Below are positions 8,306-18,489 of a stretch of 49,962 nucleotides of DNA, piece after piece. The DNA is taken from the NCBI GenBank assembly GCA_944392135.1, contig CALXVQ010000003.1, positions 72,075 to 122,036 on the forward strand, given 5' to 3'. Position numbers and translations under genes: made by a program. A model generated the notes under the pieces. It was not told the origin of the DNA. It worked only from the letters and a program-made list of their open reading frames with translations, and did not search any database. The DNA comes from an uncultured Rickettsiales bacterium (GTDB lineage Bacteria > Pseudomonadota > Alphaproteobacteria > Rickettsiales > UBA1997). Every line of letters begins with the position of its first letter. Positions within the stretch are counted from its first letter, which is position 1.

Positions 8306-9064
8306 ATGATTGATATTAAGGAAGATTTGTTTGATTGTCCTCTTAATAAAATTAATTGCAATATCTATAAAAATACACAGAAATATGATAATTATGTTGA
8401 GAATATTGAAATGGAACCAAAAGAATATAATATAAATTATAGACTTATGCTAAAAATTGAAATCAATTTAGATAAATTTAAAGAAACAAATAATAAAAAA
8501 CAATATTATACAAAAGAAAATGATACTATTGTATTTATTTTAATGAATACTAGTTATGCGAGTAAAACAGAATCTGATAAAACAATTAATAATTGTATAG
8601 AAATTGCTGGTTATAATAATTATTCAAATATTGAAATATATAATTTATCACCTTTTAGAACACCTAAGCCTGCATGTTTAAATAAAAAATTGAAATTAAA
8701 ATGTCCAGGAATAGCTAATAAAACAGAAAAAGAAAAACAAGAAATTAAAAAAATAATTGATAATTTAGATAAACAAAATAAAAAGAAACTTGAAGAAGTT
8801 GCTAATTCTAATAATAAAACTATTGTAGTCGCTTGGGGTGTAATTGAAGACAAAGATGAAGTATTAAAAACAAATGCAAATTATTTTCTTGAAATGTGTA
8901 AGAAAAATGGCAAATATAAAGATATAAAATGTATTGCTAAAAATACAACAGATAATTCTCCAATGCATCCTGCCATGTATAATAAAAATAATTACAAAGC
9001 AGAAGAACATCAAAATATACAATGGGAAGAGTTAATTAATTTTAATGACAATCAAACTAATTAA
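8306..9064 (+). CDS. DUF1643 family protein
   Basis: The central part matches the DUF1643 layout. FILMNTSYASKTESDKTINN stands where the family has its LMLNPSTA..DDPT motif. IEIYNLSPFRTPKP follows, then IVVAWGVIE, and near the end CIAKNTTDNSPMHPAMY, equivalent to the family's CLG.T.dG.P.HPLY. The biochemical role of DUF1643 is not established. An extra Lys/Glu-rich stretch (around residues 140-165) separates the two halves. The ATG at 8306 has CGGAGT upstream. It is the last gene before repeat array 1. Codon use is as AT-rich as in its neighbours. The 235 bases after the stop (9065-9299) show no gene. Confidence 0.78.
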   Translation: MIDIKEDLFDCPLNKINCNIYKNTQKYDNYVENIEMEPKEYNINYRLMLKIEINLDKFKETNNKKQYYTKENDTIVFILMNTSYASKTESDKTINNCIEIAGYNNYSNIEIYNLSPFRTPKPACLNKKLKLKCPGIANKTEKEKQEIKKIIDNLDKQNKKKLEEVANSNNKTIVVAWGVIEDKDEVLKTNANYFLEMCKKNGKYKDIKCIAKNTTDNSPMHPAMYNKNNYKAEEHQNIQWEELINFNDNQTN

Positions 9065-9313
9065 ATTTAGTAAAGGCAAGAAAATTTTTAGAAATATAAA
9101 ATGACATTTAACAAACAATAAACCACAAAAATAATATTATTTATATTAATAATTAGTTTTGAATATAATTTAATTTTTATTTATAATAATAAATTTAGTA
9201 TAGAGTATTGGTGTAATGTGTTAATTCTTTTTCTTTTTGGTTTAGTATTTTTATTGGTAGTGATTTCTTTTATTTTTCTACGAATGAATAAAATAATAGT
9301 GGTTTGTGGGGGT

Positions 9314-9363
9314 TTGCCTCCCTTTGTAAGGGGGGATGTTGCGAAGCAACAGGGGGGTTGAGA
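9314..9363 (+). repeat. Family-B repeat, copy 1
   Basis: CCTCCCTTTGTAAGGGGGG is followed by a hairpin, GTTGC-gaa-GCAAC, then AGGGGGGTTGAG. The outer C-rich and G-rich arms pair, and the inner hairpin is the variable part. Confidence 0.8.
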
Positions 9364-9417
9364 GAGAAATTGAAAATTGAAAATTGAAAATTAATACATA
9401 AGAAATTAAAAATTGAA

Positions 9418-9478
9418 GCACAAAGTGGGAAAATGATATGCTTGCATAATCATTTTAGCTTGTCGTCCCACGAAGTGC
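9418..9478 (+). repeat. Nested-hairpin repeat D, copy 1
   Basis: The 61-nt unit opens with GCACAAAGTGGGA and closes with TCCCACGAAGTGC. These pair as GCAC/GTGC and GTGGGA/TCCCAC around symmetric 3-nt bulges. Inside, AAAATGAT-ATGC-tt-GCAT-a-ATCATTTT forms a second hairpin. Confidence 0.8.
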
Positions 9479-9620
9479 GAAACGAACGAAACATAAGAAA
9501 TTGAAAATTAAAAATTGAAAATTAAAAATTAATATTTTATTAAAAATTAGTTTTTTGACTTGATAAATAGTGGTGATTTCTTTTTTCTTTTCTGTTTTTT
9601 GGTGGTGGTTTTGTGGTTTA

Positions 9621-9655
9621 TGGATTGCCACAGGCCTTCGGCCTTCGCAATGACG
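9621..9655 (-). repeat. Family-A repeat, inner stem AGGCC/GGCCT
   Basis: The outer arms are GGATTGCCAC and CGCAATGACG. The inner hairpin is AGGCC-ttc-GGCCT. Confidence 0.8.
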
Positions 9656-9760
9656 AAGGGGGCAAAGGGTAGTGAATTTTTTTATTTTCTGTTTTGTATT
9701 GATGGTGATTTCTTTTTCTTTTTTGTTTTTGTATTGACTATTAGTGGTTTGTGGGGGCTT

Positions 9761-9806
9761 GCCTCCCTTTGTAAGGGGGGATGTTGCGAAGCAACAGGGG
9801 GGTTGA
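9761..9806 (+). repeat. Family-B repeat, copy 2
   Basis: Same unit as 9314-9363, with inner hairpin GTTGC-gaa-GCAAC. It is preceded by the T/C-rich lead-in at about 9711-9757. Confidence 0.8.
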
Positions 9807-9861
9807 GAAAAAATTGAAAATTAAAAATTAAAAATTAATACATAAGAAATTAAAAATTGAA

Positions 9862-9922
9862 GCACAAAGTGGGAAAATGATATGCTTGCATAATCATTTT
9901 AGCTTGTTGTCCTACGAAGTGC
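9862..9922 (+). repeat. Nested-hairpin repeat D, copy 2
   Basis: Same 61-nt length as copy 1. C-to-T changes turn the closing arm TCCCAC into TCCTAC, which still pairs with GTGGGA through a G-T pair. Confidence 0.8.
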
Positions 9923-10051
9923 GAAATGAACGAAGCATAAGAAATTGAAAATTAAAAATTAATATTTTATTAAAAATTAGTTCTTTAATTTAATAAATAA
10001 TAGTGATTTTCTTTTATTTTCTGTTTTTTTTGATGAGGGTTTTATGGTTTG

Positions 10052-10088
10052 TGGATTGCCACGACTTCTGCGAAGTCTCGCAATGACG
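10052..10088 (-). repeat. Family-A repeat, inner stem GACTTC/GAAGTC
   Basis: The outer arms are GGATTGCCAC and CGCAATGACG. The inner hairpin is GACTTC-tgc-GAAGTC. The same stem recurs at 22443-22480, and with a changed loop at 48764-48799. Confidence 0.8.
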
Positions 10089-10192
10089 AAGGGGATAAAG
10101 GGTAGTGAATTGTTTTATTTTTTTGTGAATAAATAAAATATCAGTGGTTTATGGATTGCTTCACTTCGTTCGCAATGACGAAAAAAAGAGCT

Positions 10193-10375
10193 CTTATCGC
10201 GAAGCTTTGAAAAAGCCATGGCAATCTCAGTATAGCAACTGATGCATTAAATCAAGTCTTATCATTATAAGACTTTATAAAATAGATAATAATCTTGGTA
10301 TAGTAGCCACTACACCTAACATAAATCGTCATTATAAGATTTCATAAAAAAATGATAATTTAATATGGCAATAAT
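10193..10375 (+). repeat. Decayed family-A units
   Basis: The segment can be read as A units plus the linker that follows them in other copies, but with G/C replaced by A/T. TCATTATAAG stands for TCATTGCGAG, and CACTACACCTAACAT stands for CACCACACCCAACCCACA. The best-preserved part is CTTTGAAAAAGCCATGGCAA at about 10205-10224. It appears to be a fossil eroded by AT-biased mutation. The remaining bases up to 10470 show nothing else. Confidence 0.6.
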
Positions 10376-10470
10376 TATATTATAATAAACTATCATGATT
10401 GTTTATTTAAACTAAAAAGAAAATAACTTACACAAATAAAATACAAAAATGAAAGATTGTTTTAAAGAAA

Positions 10471-10547
10471 TGGTGGAGACTAAGAGATTCGAACTCTCGA
10501 CCCTCTGCGTGCAAAGCAGATGCTCTAGCCAACTGAGCTAAGTCCCC
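10471..10547 (-). tRNA. tRNA-Ala (TGC)
   Basis: A 77-nt cloverleaf on the minus strand with encoded CCA. The acceptor stem GGGGACT/AGTCTCC has one G-T pair, and the anticodon loop contains TGC. Confidence 0.95.
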
Positions 10548-10556
10548 ATACAAAAT

Positions 10557-10585
10557 ATTATACACTCAACTTTTTTATTTGTCAA
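10557..10585 (-). promoter_or_regulatory. Consensus promoter of tRNA-Ala
   Basis: On the minus strand TTGACA (10585-10580), exactly 17 bp, then TATAAT (10562-10557). This is a perfect sigma-70 consensus placed 9 bases before the tRNA. Confidence 0.85.
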
Positions 10586-10652
10586 GTTTTATTAATAAAA
10601 AATAAATACTAAATAAATAAATTTTTATAATATGATAAATATTAAACTACGA

Positions 10653-10682
10653 ATAAGAAAAAAAGGACTAAAAATAGTCCTT
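10653..10682 (-). terminator. Terminator after pccB
   Basis: The stem AAGGACTA/TAGTCCTT (10682-10675 with 10670-10663) and a 4-nt loop are followed on the minus strand by a T-run. It begins 5 bases after the pccB stop. Confidence 0.8.
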
Positions 10683-10687
10683 AATTT

Positions 10688-12220
10688 TTATAATGGTAAA
10701 TTGTCATGCTTTTTTCTAGGCATACCAACTTTTTTATTTCTTAAAAATCTTAATACATCACAGATTTTTTTTCTTGTATTTTGTGGTGTAATAATTTCAT
10801 CAATATAACCTCTTGATGCAGCATAGAAAGGAGTGGAAATTTCTTCTTTATATTCTCTAACTTTTTCTTCTTTTTCCTTACCTTTTAAATCTTTAAATAT
10901 AACATTTATTGCACCTTCGGCACCCATAACAGCAATTTCTGCATTGCTCCAAGAATAGTTGGCATCACTTCTTAAATGTTTAGAATTCATAACAATATAA
11001 GCACCACCATAAGCTTTTCTGGTAATAACACTAACCTTAGGTACTGATGATTCAGCATATGCATAAAGCATTTTTGCACCATGAGAAATGACACCATTAT
11101 GTTCTTGATATGCACCAGGTAAGAAACCAGGAACATCCACTAATGTAATTAATGGAATATTGAAAGCATCACAGAATCTAATAAATCTAGCACCTTTTCT
11201 AGATGCATTAATATCAAGACTTCCAGCGGAATCTAATGGTTGGTTAGCTATAATACCAACTGTTCTTCCTTCCATTCTCGCAAAACCTACAACAAGATTT
11301 TTTGCATATTCTTGTTTAATTTCAAAGAAATCTCCTTCATCAACAATTTTATAAATTAATTCTTTGATATTATAAGCTTGTGTAGGATTTTCTGGAACTA
11401 ATGTATTTAAAGATGTGTCAACTCTGTCAGCATCGTCATCTGTTTGTAAATAAGGTACTGATTCTTCATTACTCAAAGGCAAGAAGTCAAATAATCTTCT
11501 AACTTGCAATAAAGCTTCAATATCATTATGATAAGCACCATCGGCAACACCACTTAATTCTGTGTGAACCCCAGCACCACCTAATTCTTCTTTTGTAAGT
11601 TCTTCGTGTGTAACAGTTTTTACAACATCAGGACCAGTTAAGAACATATATGAGCTGTTGCTAACCATAAATGTAAAGTCAGTTAATGCAGGAGCATAAA
11701 CAGCACCACCAGCACAAGGGCCCATAATAACTGATATTTGTGGAATAACACCGGAAGCATCAACTATTCTTTGAAATATCCTTCCAAAACCACCTAATGC
11801 ATCAACACCTTCTTGAATTCTAGCTCCACCAGAATCATATAAACCAATAACAGGAGCTTTTGCCTTCATAGCCATTGAAATAATTTTTTCAATTTTTCTA
11901 GCATGAGCTTCACCTAATGAACCACCACTAACTGTAAAATCTTGTGCAAAAACAAAAACCATTCTTCCATTAATTGTACCAGAACCAGTAACAACACCAT
12001 CACCTAAAAATTTCTTATCTTGCATATTGAAATTGGTGCATCTGTGTTCCATAAAAATGCCAAATTCTTCAAATGAGTTTGTATCTAATAATACTTCTAT
12101 TCTCTCCCTTGCGGTTAATTTTCCTAATTTATGTTGTTTTGCAATCTTTTCTTGTCCACCACCTAAGAGGGCCTCTTCTCTTTTTTTCTTGAATTTATTA
12201 TAACTAGAACTATTTAACAT
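10688..12220 (-). CDS. pccB: Propionyl-CoA carboxylase beta chain (biotin-dependent carboxyltransferase)
   Basis: The carboxyltransferase subunit moves CO2 from carboxybiotin to propionyl-CoA, giving methylmalonyl-CoA. Both crotonase-like halves are present. The N-terminal half has [12 protein letters not shown], the [13 protein letters not shown] oxyanion region and [14 protein letters not shown]. The C-terminal half has [17 protein letters not shown] and [13 protein letters not shown]. Length (510 aa) is standard. The C-terminal [18 protein letters not shown] resembles rickettsial PccB, which favours carboxylase over the anaerobic decarboxylase MmdA. The partner pccA (biotin carboxylase) is not adjacent: priA lies upstream and tRNA-Ala downstream. 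A clear terminator ends the transcript. Confidence 0.9.
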   Translation of the reverse strand: MLNSSSYNKFKKKREEALLGGGQEKIAKQHKLGKLTARERIEVLLDTNSFEEFGIFMEHRCTNFNMQDKKFLGDGVVTGSGTINGRMVFVFAQDFTVSGGSLGEAHARKIEKIISMAMKAKAPVIGLYDSGGARIQEGVDALGGFGRIFQRIVDASGVIPQISVIMGPCAGGAVYAPALTDFTFMVSNSSYMFLTGPDVVKTVTHEELTKEELGGAGVHTELSGVADGAYHNDIEALLQVRRLFDFLPLSNEESVPYLQTDDDADRVDTSLNTLVPENPTQAYNIKELIYKIVDEGDFFEIKQEYAKNLVVGFARMEGRTVGIIANQPLDSAGSLDINASRKGARFIRFCDAFNIPLITLVDVPGFLPGAYQEHNGVISHGAKMLYAYAESSVPKVSVITRKAYGGAYIVMNSKHLRSDANYSWSNAEIAVMGAEGAINVIFKDLKGKEKEEKVREYKEEISTPFYAASRGYIDEIITPQNTRKKICDVLRFLRNKKVGMPRKKHDNLPL

Positions 12221-12303
12221 AAAATTTTACCAAATTATTTATACACATAATTTAATTAAATTTTTAAATTAATCAAGAAAAAAAGTAAATATTTTAGTTT
12301 TTA

Positions 12304-14520
12304 CTACATTATTTCAATTTTTATTCTAACATTGCCATTACTTTTTTCAGTTAATACTGTTTTTTGTAATAATTTTTGTATATTTATATTTTTTGATGTT
12401 TTTATTATTAAATTGAATCTAAACATTTTTGCCATTTTTGAAATAGGGGCAGGGGCAGGGCCTAATGTTTCAACATCTTCATTAAAAGGAACTTTTTTTG
12501 CAATTTTTTTTGCCATTCTGTAAGCTTGCCCTTCATTTGTAGATGAAATAGATATCATAGCCATTCTTCCAAATGGTGGAAAACCACCTAATTCTCTATT
12601 TTGTTTTTCAAAATCCATTAATAATTCTTTATCTCCATTTTTTATAGATTGTAATACTAAATTGTCGGGAGTATATGTTTGAAAGTAAACTTTTCCTTTT
12701 ATTTCTTTTCTTCCAGCTCTTCCAGATACTTGTGTGAGTAATTGATAGGTTCTTTCACTAGCTCTAATATCACCACCAAATAAACTAGCATCACTATCAA
12801 GAATACCAACTAATGTAAGATTAGAAAAATTATGACCTTTTGCAACTAATTGTGTACCAATAATAATATCAATTTCATTATTAACTATTTTAGCAATAGT
12901 TTCTTCAATTTTTTTATTGGTATTTATTGTATCACTAGACATTATAATTGTTCTTGCATCAGGGAAATAATCATTAATTTCTTTTTCTATTTTTTCAACA
13001 CCAGGACCGAAATCTATTAAATTTTTACTTCCACAATGTGGGCAAGTATCTATTTTTTCAATGAAATAACCACAATGATGACAAACTAAACGATTACTAG
13101 CTTTATGTAAATGTAAATTACAAGAACAATTAGGACACATAAATTTTTCACCACAATCGCTACATAAAACAACAGGTGAATAGCCCCTTTTATTCATAAA
13201 TAGCAAGGTTTGTCTTTTTTCTTTTAAATTTTTTTCTATTTCGTCTAACAAAACTTTTGATATATATTTATCTTTTTTTAATTTTTCTTTTTTCATATCA
13301 ATAAGTTCTATTTCTGGTAATACAGCTTTTCCATATCTATTAGGTAAATCAACTTTAATATATTTTCCTTTATCAATATTAATTAATGTTTCAAGACTAG
13401 GTGTAGCTGATGATAATAAGATTGGTATATTATTTAATTTTGCTCTATAAATAGCTAAATCTCTGCCATTATAACAACCATTATCACTTTGTCTATAAGA
13501 TGGGTCATGCTCTTCATCTACAACAATAAAACCTAAATCTTGAAATGGTAAAAATAAAGCCGATCTAGTACCAATAACCACCTTAATATCACCATTTAAT
13601 ACACCTTTAAAAATATCACTTTTTTTAGTATCACTAACTTCTGAATGCCATACAGCGGGTTCAAAATTAAATTGTGTTTTAAATCTTGAAATTAATTGGC
13701 TTGTTAAGGCTATTTCTGGTAATAAAATTAAAGCTTGTTTATTAGTATTTTGAATTAATTTTGTAATTAAATGAAAATATACTTCTGTTTTTCCAGAGCC
13801 AGTTGTACCATCTAAAACAAAAGTATTAAATTTTAAATTAATTTTATTATTTTCTATAAAATCTATTTTTTTATGAAATAAATTAGCTAAAAAATTATGT
13901 TTTTTTTCTGTATTATTTTTAATAATTTCTACACTATTTGAATAAATTAAATTAAATGCCTTTTTTTGCTCTTTTGATAATTTATTTAAGTTAAAATTAG
14001 AAATATTTTGTATTAAATTTTTTTCTTCAATAATTTCTTCAATTGTATTATTTTCAATCAACTTTTTTAATACACTTTCACCAACATTACAATTAGATAA
14101 AATTTCATTTTTGGTTGATATTTTATCTTGTAAAAAATCAATGATTTTTTGTTGTTTTTCTGTAAATTTTTTTTCTATAATCTGATTAGATAATTTATAT
14201 TTTTTTTCTATTTTATGTTTTAAAAAATTAATAGGATTAGATGCCATTTTAAAAACATTTCCCAAAGGAATTAAATTATAATGAGCTGTCCAATTTATAA
14301 ATTCAATTAATTCTTTTTTAAAAGAAATATTTGTAATTTTTTCTTTTACTTTTTTTAAAATAATATCATTATTTTTTTCTATATTAGTTTCAACTACTAA
14401 ACCAATAAAAATTTTATTTCCAAATGGTACATATACAATATCGCCAATAGATAATTCTATATCACTTTCATAAGAAAATGGATCATTTAAAGCTAATGGA
14501 ACTATAACATTAACTATCAT
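12304..14520 (-). CDS. priA: Primosomal protein N', replication-restart helicase
   Basis: PriA recognises stalled forks and reloads the replicative helicase. The N-terminal DNA-binding region (IGDIVYVPFGNKIFIGLV) is followed by Walker A, DGTTGSGKTEVYF (residues ~237-249), and the DEEHD box at ~335. The C4-type zinc cluster spans ~450-500 (CSDCGEKFMCPNCSCN, CHHCGY, CPHCGS). The helicase motifs GTQLVAKGHNF and QVSGRAGR follow. At 738 aa it is full length. The start overlaps the end of the RDD-protein gene by 11 bases, so translation is likely coupled. The second half of the N-terminal domain is Lys/Asn/Ile-rich, reflecting genome AT pressure. Confidence 0.95.
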   Translation of the reverse strand: MIVNVIVPLALNDPFSYESDIELSIGDIVYVPFGNKIFIGLVVETNIEKNNDIILKKVKEKITNISFKKELIEFINWTAHYNLIPLGNVFKMASNPINFLKHKIEKKYKLSNQIIEKKFTEKQQKIIDFLQDKISTKNEILSNCNVGESVLKKLIENNTIEEIIEEKNLIQNISNFNLNKLSKEQKKAFNLIYSNSVEIIKNNTEKKHNFLANLFHKKIDFIENNKINLKFNTFVLDGTTGSGKTEVYFHLITKLIQNTNKQALILLPEIALTSQLISRFKTQFNFEPAVWHSEVSDTKKSDIFKGVLNGDIKVVIGTRSALFLPFQDLGFIVVDEEHDPSYRQSDNGCYNGRDLAIYRAKLNNIPILLSSATPSLETLINIDKGKYIKVDLPNRYGKAVLPEIELIDMKKEKLKKDKYISKVLLDEIEKNLKEKRQTLLFMNKRGYSPVVLCSDCGEKFMCPNCSCNLHLHKASNRLVCHHCGYFIEKIDTCPHCGSKNLIDFGPGVEKIEKEINDYFPDARTIIMSSDTINTNKKIEETIAKIVNNEIDIIIGTQLVAKGHNFSNLTLVGILDSDASLFGGDIRASERTYQLLTQVSGRAGRKEIKGKVYFQTYTPDNLVLQSIKNGDKELLMDFEKQNRELGGFPPFGRMAMISISSTNEGQAYRMAKKIAKKVPFNEDVETLGPAPAPISKMAKMFRFNLIIKTSKNINIQKLLQKTVLTEKSNGNVRIKIEIM

Positions 14521-15451
14521 TTTTTACTCTTTTTTGTAGTTTTTTTATTTGCTTTTTTAGTTGTTTTTTTGTAGTTTTTTTTGAAACTTTTTCTTCTTTT
14601 TCTTTTACATCTTTTTTGTTTTTATTAGAAACTTTTTCTGTATTTAATTTTTCGTTATTGGAATTATTATCTACATTATCATCTTGTTTTTTATCTATGT
14701 TATTGTCCTTATTATTTGTCTTAAAAATATTTTTAATTTCATAATAATGTTTTATTAAAACATTTTTCATATCAATTAAAAGATCTTTTATACTAGGAAA
14801 AATAAAATCAACAACAGCCATATATCTACTATCATAATAAGTATCTGGATTATTTACAACAACTCTTGTTTTTGTAGCAAAATCATGAAATAGCATTTTA
14901 TCTTTTGTAAAGAATATCATATCGTACCATGATAATAATAAAATTGAATATAATAAGAATAAATTAGTATCTATGATTGTTTTTAATAATTCTTCATTAA
15001 ATATAACTATAAGTGAAAAAATAAAAAGAGAAATAGAAGGAAGAATTATTAAAAATGATCTACCAATATTTTGTAATACATTAATTTTAGAAGCATTACT
15101 TGAAACTATATGTATACCTAATATTTTTTGTCCAATAGTTGATGACCATTTTGTAGATAAACATATAATATTATATATTGTAGAAATAAAAAATATTGAA
15201 ACTATATAGATTATTAAAATTTTAAAAAAATTTGATTCAAAAATATATTGTGTATTAAATTCATTAATACTTTTTATTTCTCCATATTTTTCATAATATG
15301 TTGTTATAAAATTTTTAAGTAAATCATTAAAATATAAAGCATTAGATAAAGAAAGATAAACAAATCTAATTATGTATATAATAAAAGTATCAATTAAGAA
15401 AGCTAAAAATCTACTTCTAATTGGAGCATAGGATAATTCAATATTTTTCAT
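14510..15451 (-). CDS. RDD-family membrane protein with lysine-rich cytoplasmic tail
   Basis: The N-terminus has the RDD signature (PIRSRFLAFLIDTFIIYI), followed by three to four more hydrophobic helices. WSSTIGQKILGIHIV and MLFHDFATKTRVV are further family hallmarks. After about residue 235 the protein changes to a charged tail rich in Asn, Asp and Lys, with KK and KEK repeats. RDD proteins are membrane proteins of mostly unknown role, sometimes linked to ion or solute movement. The tail could bind nucleic acid or phospholipid heads; that is speculation. The gene overlaps priA by 11 bases and follows addB by 65 bases. Length is 313 aa. Confidence 0.85.
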   Translation of the reverse strand: MKNIELSYAPIRSRFLAFLIDTFIIYIIRFVYLSLSNALYFNDLLKNFITTYYEKYGEIKSINEFNTQYIFESNFFKILIIYIVSIFFISTIYNIICLSTKWSSTIGQKILGIHIVSSNASKINVLQNIGRSFLIILPSISLFIFSLIVIFNEELLKTIIDTNLFLLYSILLLSWYDMIFFTKDKMLFHDFATKTRVVVNNPDTYYDSRYMAVVDFIFPSIKDLLIDMKNVLIKHYYEIKNIFKTNNKDNNIDKKQDDNVDNNSNNEKLNTEKVSNKNKKDVKEKEEKVSKKTTKKQLKKQIKKLQKRVKNDS

Positions 15452-15516
15452 TTTTACTTTATAATGTTTACACTTATATGAATAATATAAAATTAATTAA
15501 AATCAACATTTTTTTA

Positions 15517-18420
15517 TTATAAATAACCCCATTCATCAACCCTACTTAAATGTTTGTAATCACTTACATAATGATTATCACTATTTAAATCAAAAGATGT
15601 AGCTATATAACAATTATCGTATACTTTAAAATAATTAATTAATCTATATATACCATCTTTACCTTTGTCAATTAAATCATTAATATTATCACATTTTATA
15701 TATTGTGTTGAATTTTCATCTTTTCCTTTTATAGCCCAGTATACTAAATTTTCTATTTTTTTATTTTGTGATTCAAGAATAATAGCTTCTACAACAAGTT
15801 GTGGCTTCTTTCCTGATAATACCGATGGGTTAGATGGTACTGAACCTGTTTTATAATCTACAATATTTACATGCCCATTCATTTCTTCAATCCTATCTAT
15901 TTTTGCTGAAATTGTAAAGTCTAAATCTTTCATATAAAATTTTTCTACTCTTTCTGCTGAAATATTATAACCTGCTTTTCTAATTTTTTCATCTTCATTA
16001 ATAAACCATTTAGCAATATTAATAAATTTAATAAAGGACAATTCTTTTGTAATTTCATCACTAAAATATTCATCAAAACTTTCTCTTCCATAATTTATTA
16101 ATTTTTCAAATAATTGTTTTTTATCTAATTTTTTATAATTTTTTACATAATTTTCTAATGCTTGATGTGTAGCACTTCCAAAAAATGCAAATATTTTATC
16201 ATCATAAAAATTATTTTTTGCCTTTAATTTTAAAATTTTTTTTGCATATATATCATATGGATTATTTATTAATTTTTCTATTTCTGTTGCATATAATTCG
16301 TTAGGTCTTTTATCTAATGGTGGTGTAGGTTTTGGTCTGCTAATTGTTGTAAAATTTTGTACTTCATTATATTTTTTATATATATCAAGCCATATATTAT
16401 TTTCTTTTATTTTTTGTTTTTGACACAATAAAAATGTTTCCAATCTCATTAAATATTTTGATTTTGTTGTTAATATTCCATTTTCTTTTATAGCTCTTGT
16501 TAAAATAACTTCTTTATTACATAATAATTGCGTAAAATCATATGCAAAACTACCAATGATTTCTTCTTTTGCTGGAAGATTAAAATTTTTTCTCATTGAG
16601 TTACTCATCCATGGATCAGTAGCTATATGTGGTGGAAATTCACTTTCATTTAAGTTGCTAACTATTACTAAATCATAATTCAATAATTTTATTTCTTGTG
16701 GTGAAATTATATTTACCATTGGGTGTATAGAATATTTATCACTATATGAATTTTCTGCAATCAAATATGTTAATAAATAAGAATATTCATCACTATTTTG
16801 AATAATACCATATTCTACACTTTCTTCTACTAATTCATTAAAAAAATTTAATATTTCTGTTCCATTTTTTTCATTATTCCAAAAAATATCATTACCATCA
16901 ATAATATTATTTGAAGTTAATTTTATAGCAATTTCTATATGTTTTTTTAATATAGTTTGAAAATCAATATTTTTAAAATTTAGCTCGTTTAAGGTATTTG
17001 AAAAATTATCAAAGAACTTAATTAATTCTGTATTATTTAGATTTTGTATATTTAATTTTAGTTTTTTAAAATTGGTATTTCCATATTCTCTTAAAATTTT
17101 ATCTTCCAATACTAAAATTAATTTATTCAATTTTTCTTTTTGATAATCACATAGAGTTAAATTGTGTTTTAATAATGATAATAATGCTATACTTTCATAA
17201 TCACTTTTTATCACATTTAATATTAAAAATAAATATTTTACAAAATCAGTTCTAGAAATTTTATTACCAAATGTATTATTTACTTTCACATTAAAATTTT
17301 TTAATTTAATTTCTAATTGATTAGCAAAATTGTCATTATTGGTAATGATAGCAATAGTTTTATTATATTTAATGTAATTATATTTAGTGATAAAAGATAC
17401 TATATTTAATTCTTCTGTTAAATTTTCACATTCAATTTTTGAAATATTGTCAAAATCATTTTTGTTTATATTTAATTTATTTTGCCATTTGTATGTTTCA
17501 CAATATGGTAGCATTGCATAAGAAATAATTTTTTCTAAATTTTTATTTATATCATTATTATAATTTATATTAATTATTTTATCTCTTTTTATATTAAAAC
17601 ATTCATCCAATAATTTTTTTAATAAATATTGTGGATGAAATACATTTACTTTTTCCCATTCGTCTTCTGTTAAATTGGTATCAAGTCCATTAAATATAAA
17701 ATAACAATTATTATATTGTAATATATTTTTTATAAGATTATATGTGCTTTTTACATTACTGGAAATACCAGCTATGATTATAGGATTTGCCGGTTTATTG
17801 TTTTTAAAATATTCTGCATTAAATTCTAATATTTTTGTTCTATAATTTGTATTAGATATTATGTTGTTATCTTCTATAAATTTATTCCATTTTTTACCAA
17901 AAATTTGTAAAAATGATAAGACTTCTTGCCAATGTTGTGAATATTCATCGTCAACGATTTTATTTAAGTCATCTAATTCTAGATTATTTTTGTTTACTTC
18001 ATTGAGAAATTTTTCTAATTCCAACGCTAAACTGGCAACTTGTTCCATTTGAATATTTTTAAAAATATTTTTATGACTATTTTTAGCCCATTTTAAAAGT
18101 TCTTTAATTAATAAAATTTTGTATTTTATTCTTGATGTATTTGCTGAAAAATCTATATAATTTTTAAAATCGTTTTTACTTGGTATTTTAAAAAATAAAT
18201 CATCATAATCTATATCTCCAATAGCTTTAATATTTGGTAGAATTATAGCATTATTATTGGAATATTCTAAAAAAATTCTTTTTAATTCATTACAACTTCT
18301 TCTACTTGGCAATAAAATTGTAATATTTGATAGTTCTAAATCACTTTTTGTTTTATTGATAATAAAATGATATAAATTTCTTAAAAAATTTTGAGAAATT
18401 AAAATATTTAAAATATTCAT
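15517..18420 (-). CDS. addB: Double-strand-break repair protein AddB
   Basis: AddB pairs with the helicase-nuclease AddA to process DNA ends for RecA. The N-terminal part has TILLPSRRSCNELKRIF, matching the degenerate AddB helicase domain (P-R-R motif). A middle segment, IISPQEIKLLNYDLVIVSNL, matches the helicase region LxDLVIV.NL. The C-terminal PD-(D/E)XK nuclease is intact: GSATHQALE, then AKIDRIEEMNGHVNIVDYKTG, and QLVVEAIIL. Length (967 aa) fits alphaproteobacterial AddB. addA usually follows addB, but here an RDD-protein gene and priA follow. The divergent secretin gene starts 128 bases away. Confidence 0.87.
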   Translation of the reverse strand: MNILNILISQNFLRNLYHFIINKTKSDLELSNITILLPSRRSCNELKRIFLEYSNNNAIILPNIKAIGDIDYDDLFFKIPSKNDFKNYIDFSANTSRIKYKILLIKELLKWAKNSHKNIFKNIQMEQVASLALELEKFLNEVNKNNLELDDLNKIVDDEYSQHWQEVLSFLQIFGKKWNKFIEDNNIISNTNYRTKILEFNAEYFKNNKPANPIIIAGISSNVKSTYNLIKNILQYNNCYFIFNGLDTNLTEDEWEKVNVFHPQYLLKKLLDECFNIKRDKIININYNNDINKNLEKIISYAMLPYCETYKWQNKLNINKNDFDNISKIECENLTEELNIVSFITKYNYIKYNKTIAIITNNDNFANQLEIKLKNFNVKVNNTFGNKISRTDFVKYLFLILNVIKSDYESIALLSLLKHNLTLCDYQKEKLNKLILVLEDKILREYGNTNFKKLKLNIQNLNNTELIKFFDNFSNTLNELNFKNIDFQTILKKHIEIAIKLTSNNIIDGNDIFWNNEKNGTEILNFFNELVEESVEYGIIQNSDEYSYLLTYLIAENSYSDKYSIHPMVNIISPQEIKLLNYDLVIVSNLNESEFPPHIATDPWMSNSMRKNFNLPAKEEIIGSFAYDFTQLLCNKEVILTRAIKENGILTTKSKYLMRLETFLLCQKQKIKENNIWLDIYKKYNEVQNFTTISRPKPTPPLDKRPNELYATEIEKLINNPYDIYAKKILKLKAKNNFYDDKIFAFFGSATHQALENYVKNYKKLDKKQLFEKLINYGRESFDEYFSDEITKELSFIKFINIAKWFINEDEKIRKAGYNISAERVEKFYMKDLDFTISAKIDRIEEMNGHVNIVDYKTGSVPSNPSVLSGKKPQLVVEAIILESQNKKIENLVYWAIKGKDENSTQYIKCDNINDLIDKGKDGIYRLINYFKVYDNCYIATSFDLNSDNHYVSDYKHLSRVDEWGYL

Positions 18421-18489
18421 TGTACTTTAATTTTTAATAATTATTAAACATATTTTAAAAGAAAAAAAATAAAAGTATATATTTATTTC

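Larger units (their letters stand above)
9300..10375 (+). repeat. Repeat array 1: mosaic of hairpin repeat modules
   Basis: This gene-free block lies between the DUF1643 gene and tRNA-Ala. It alternates family-B units (9314-9363, 9761-9806), nested-hairpin units D (9418-9478, 9862-9922), family-A units (9621-9655, 10052-10088, 10152-10180) and a T/C-rich lead-in (TTCTTTTTCTTTTCTG...GTGGTTTGTGG) placed before each A or B unit. Runs of AAATTGAAAATT link them. From 10193 the units become degenerate. Short open frames here, such as 9560-9817, are by-products of the repeats. Confidence 0.85.

Noticed and set aside
9560..9817. 85-aa plus-strand frame in repeat array 1
   Set aside because: It is a translation of the T/C-rich lead-in, an A unit and a B unit; composition is Phe/Gly-rich, it has no ribosome site, and similar frames arise wherever these modules occur.
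9300..10375. CRISPR array
   Set aside because: Repeats are unevenly spaced, of several families, in mixed orientation and with internal variation; there are no regular spacers and no cas genes.
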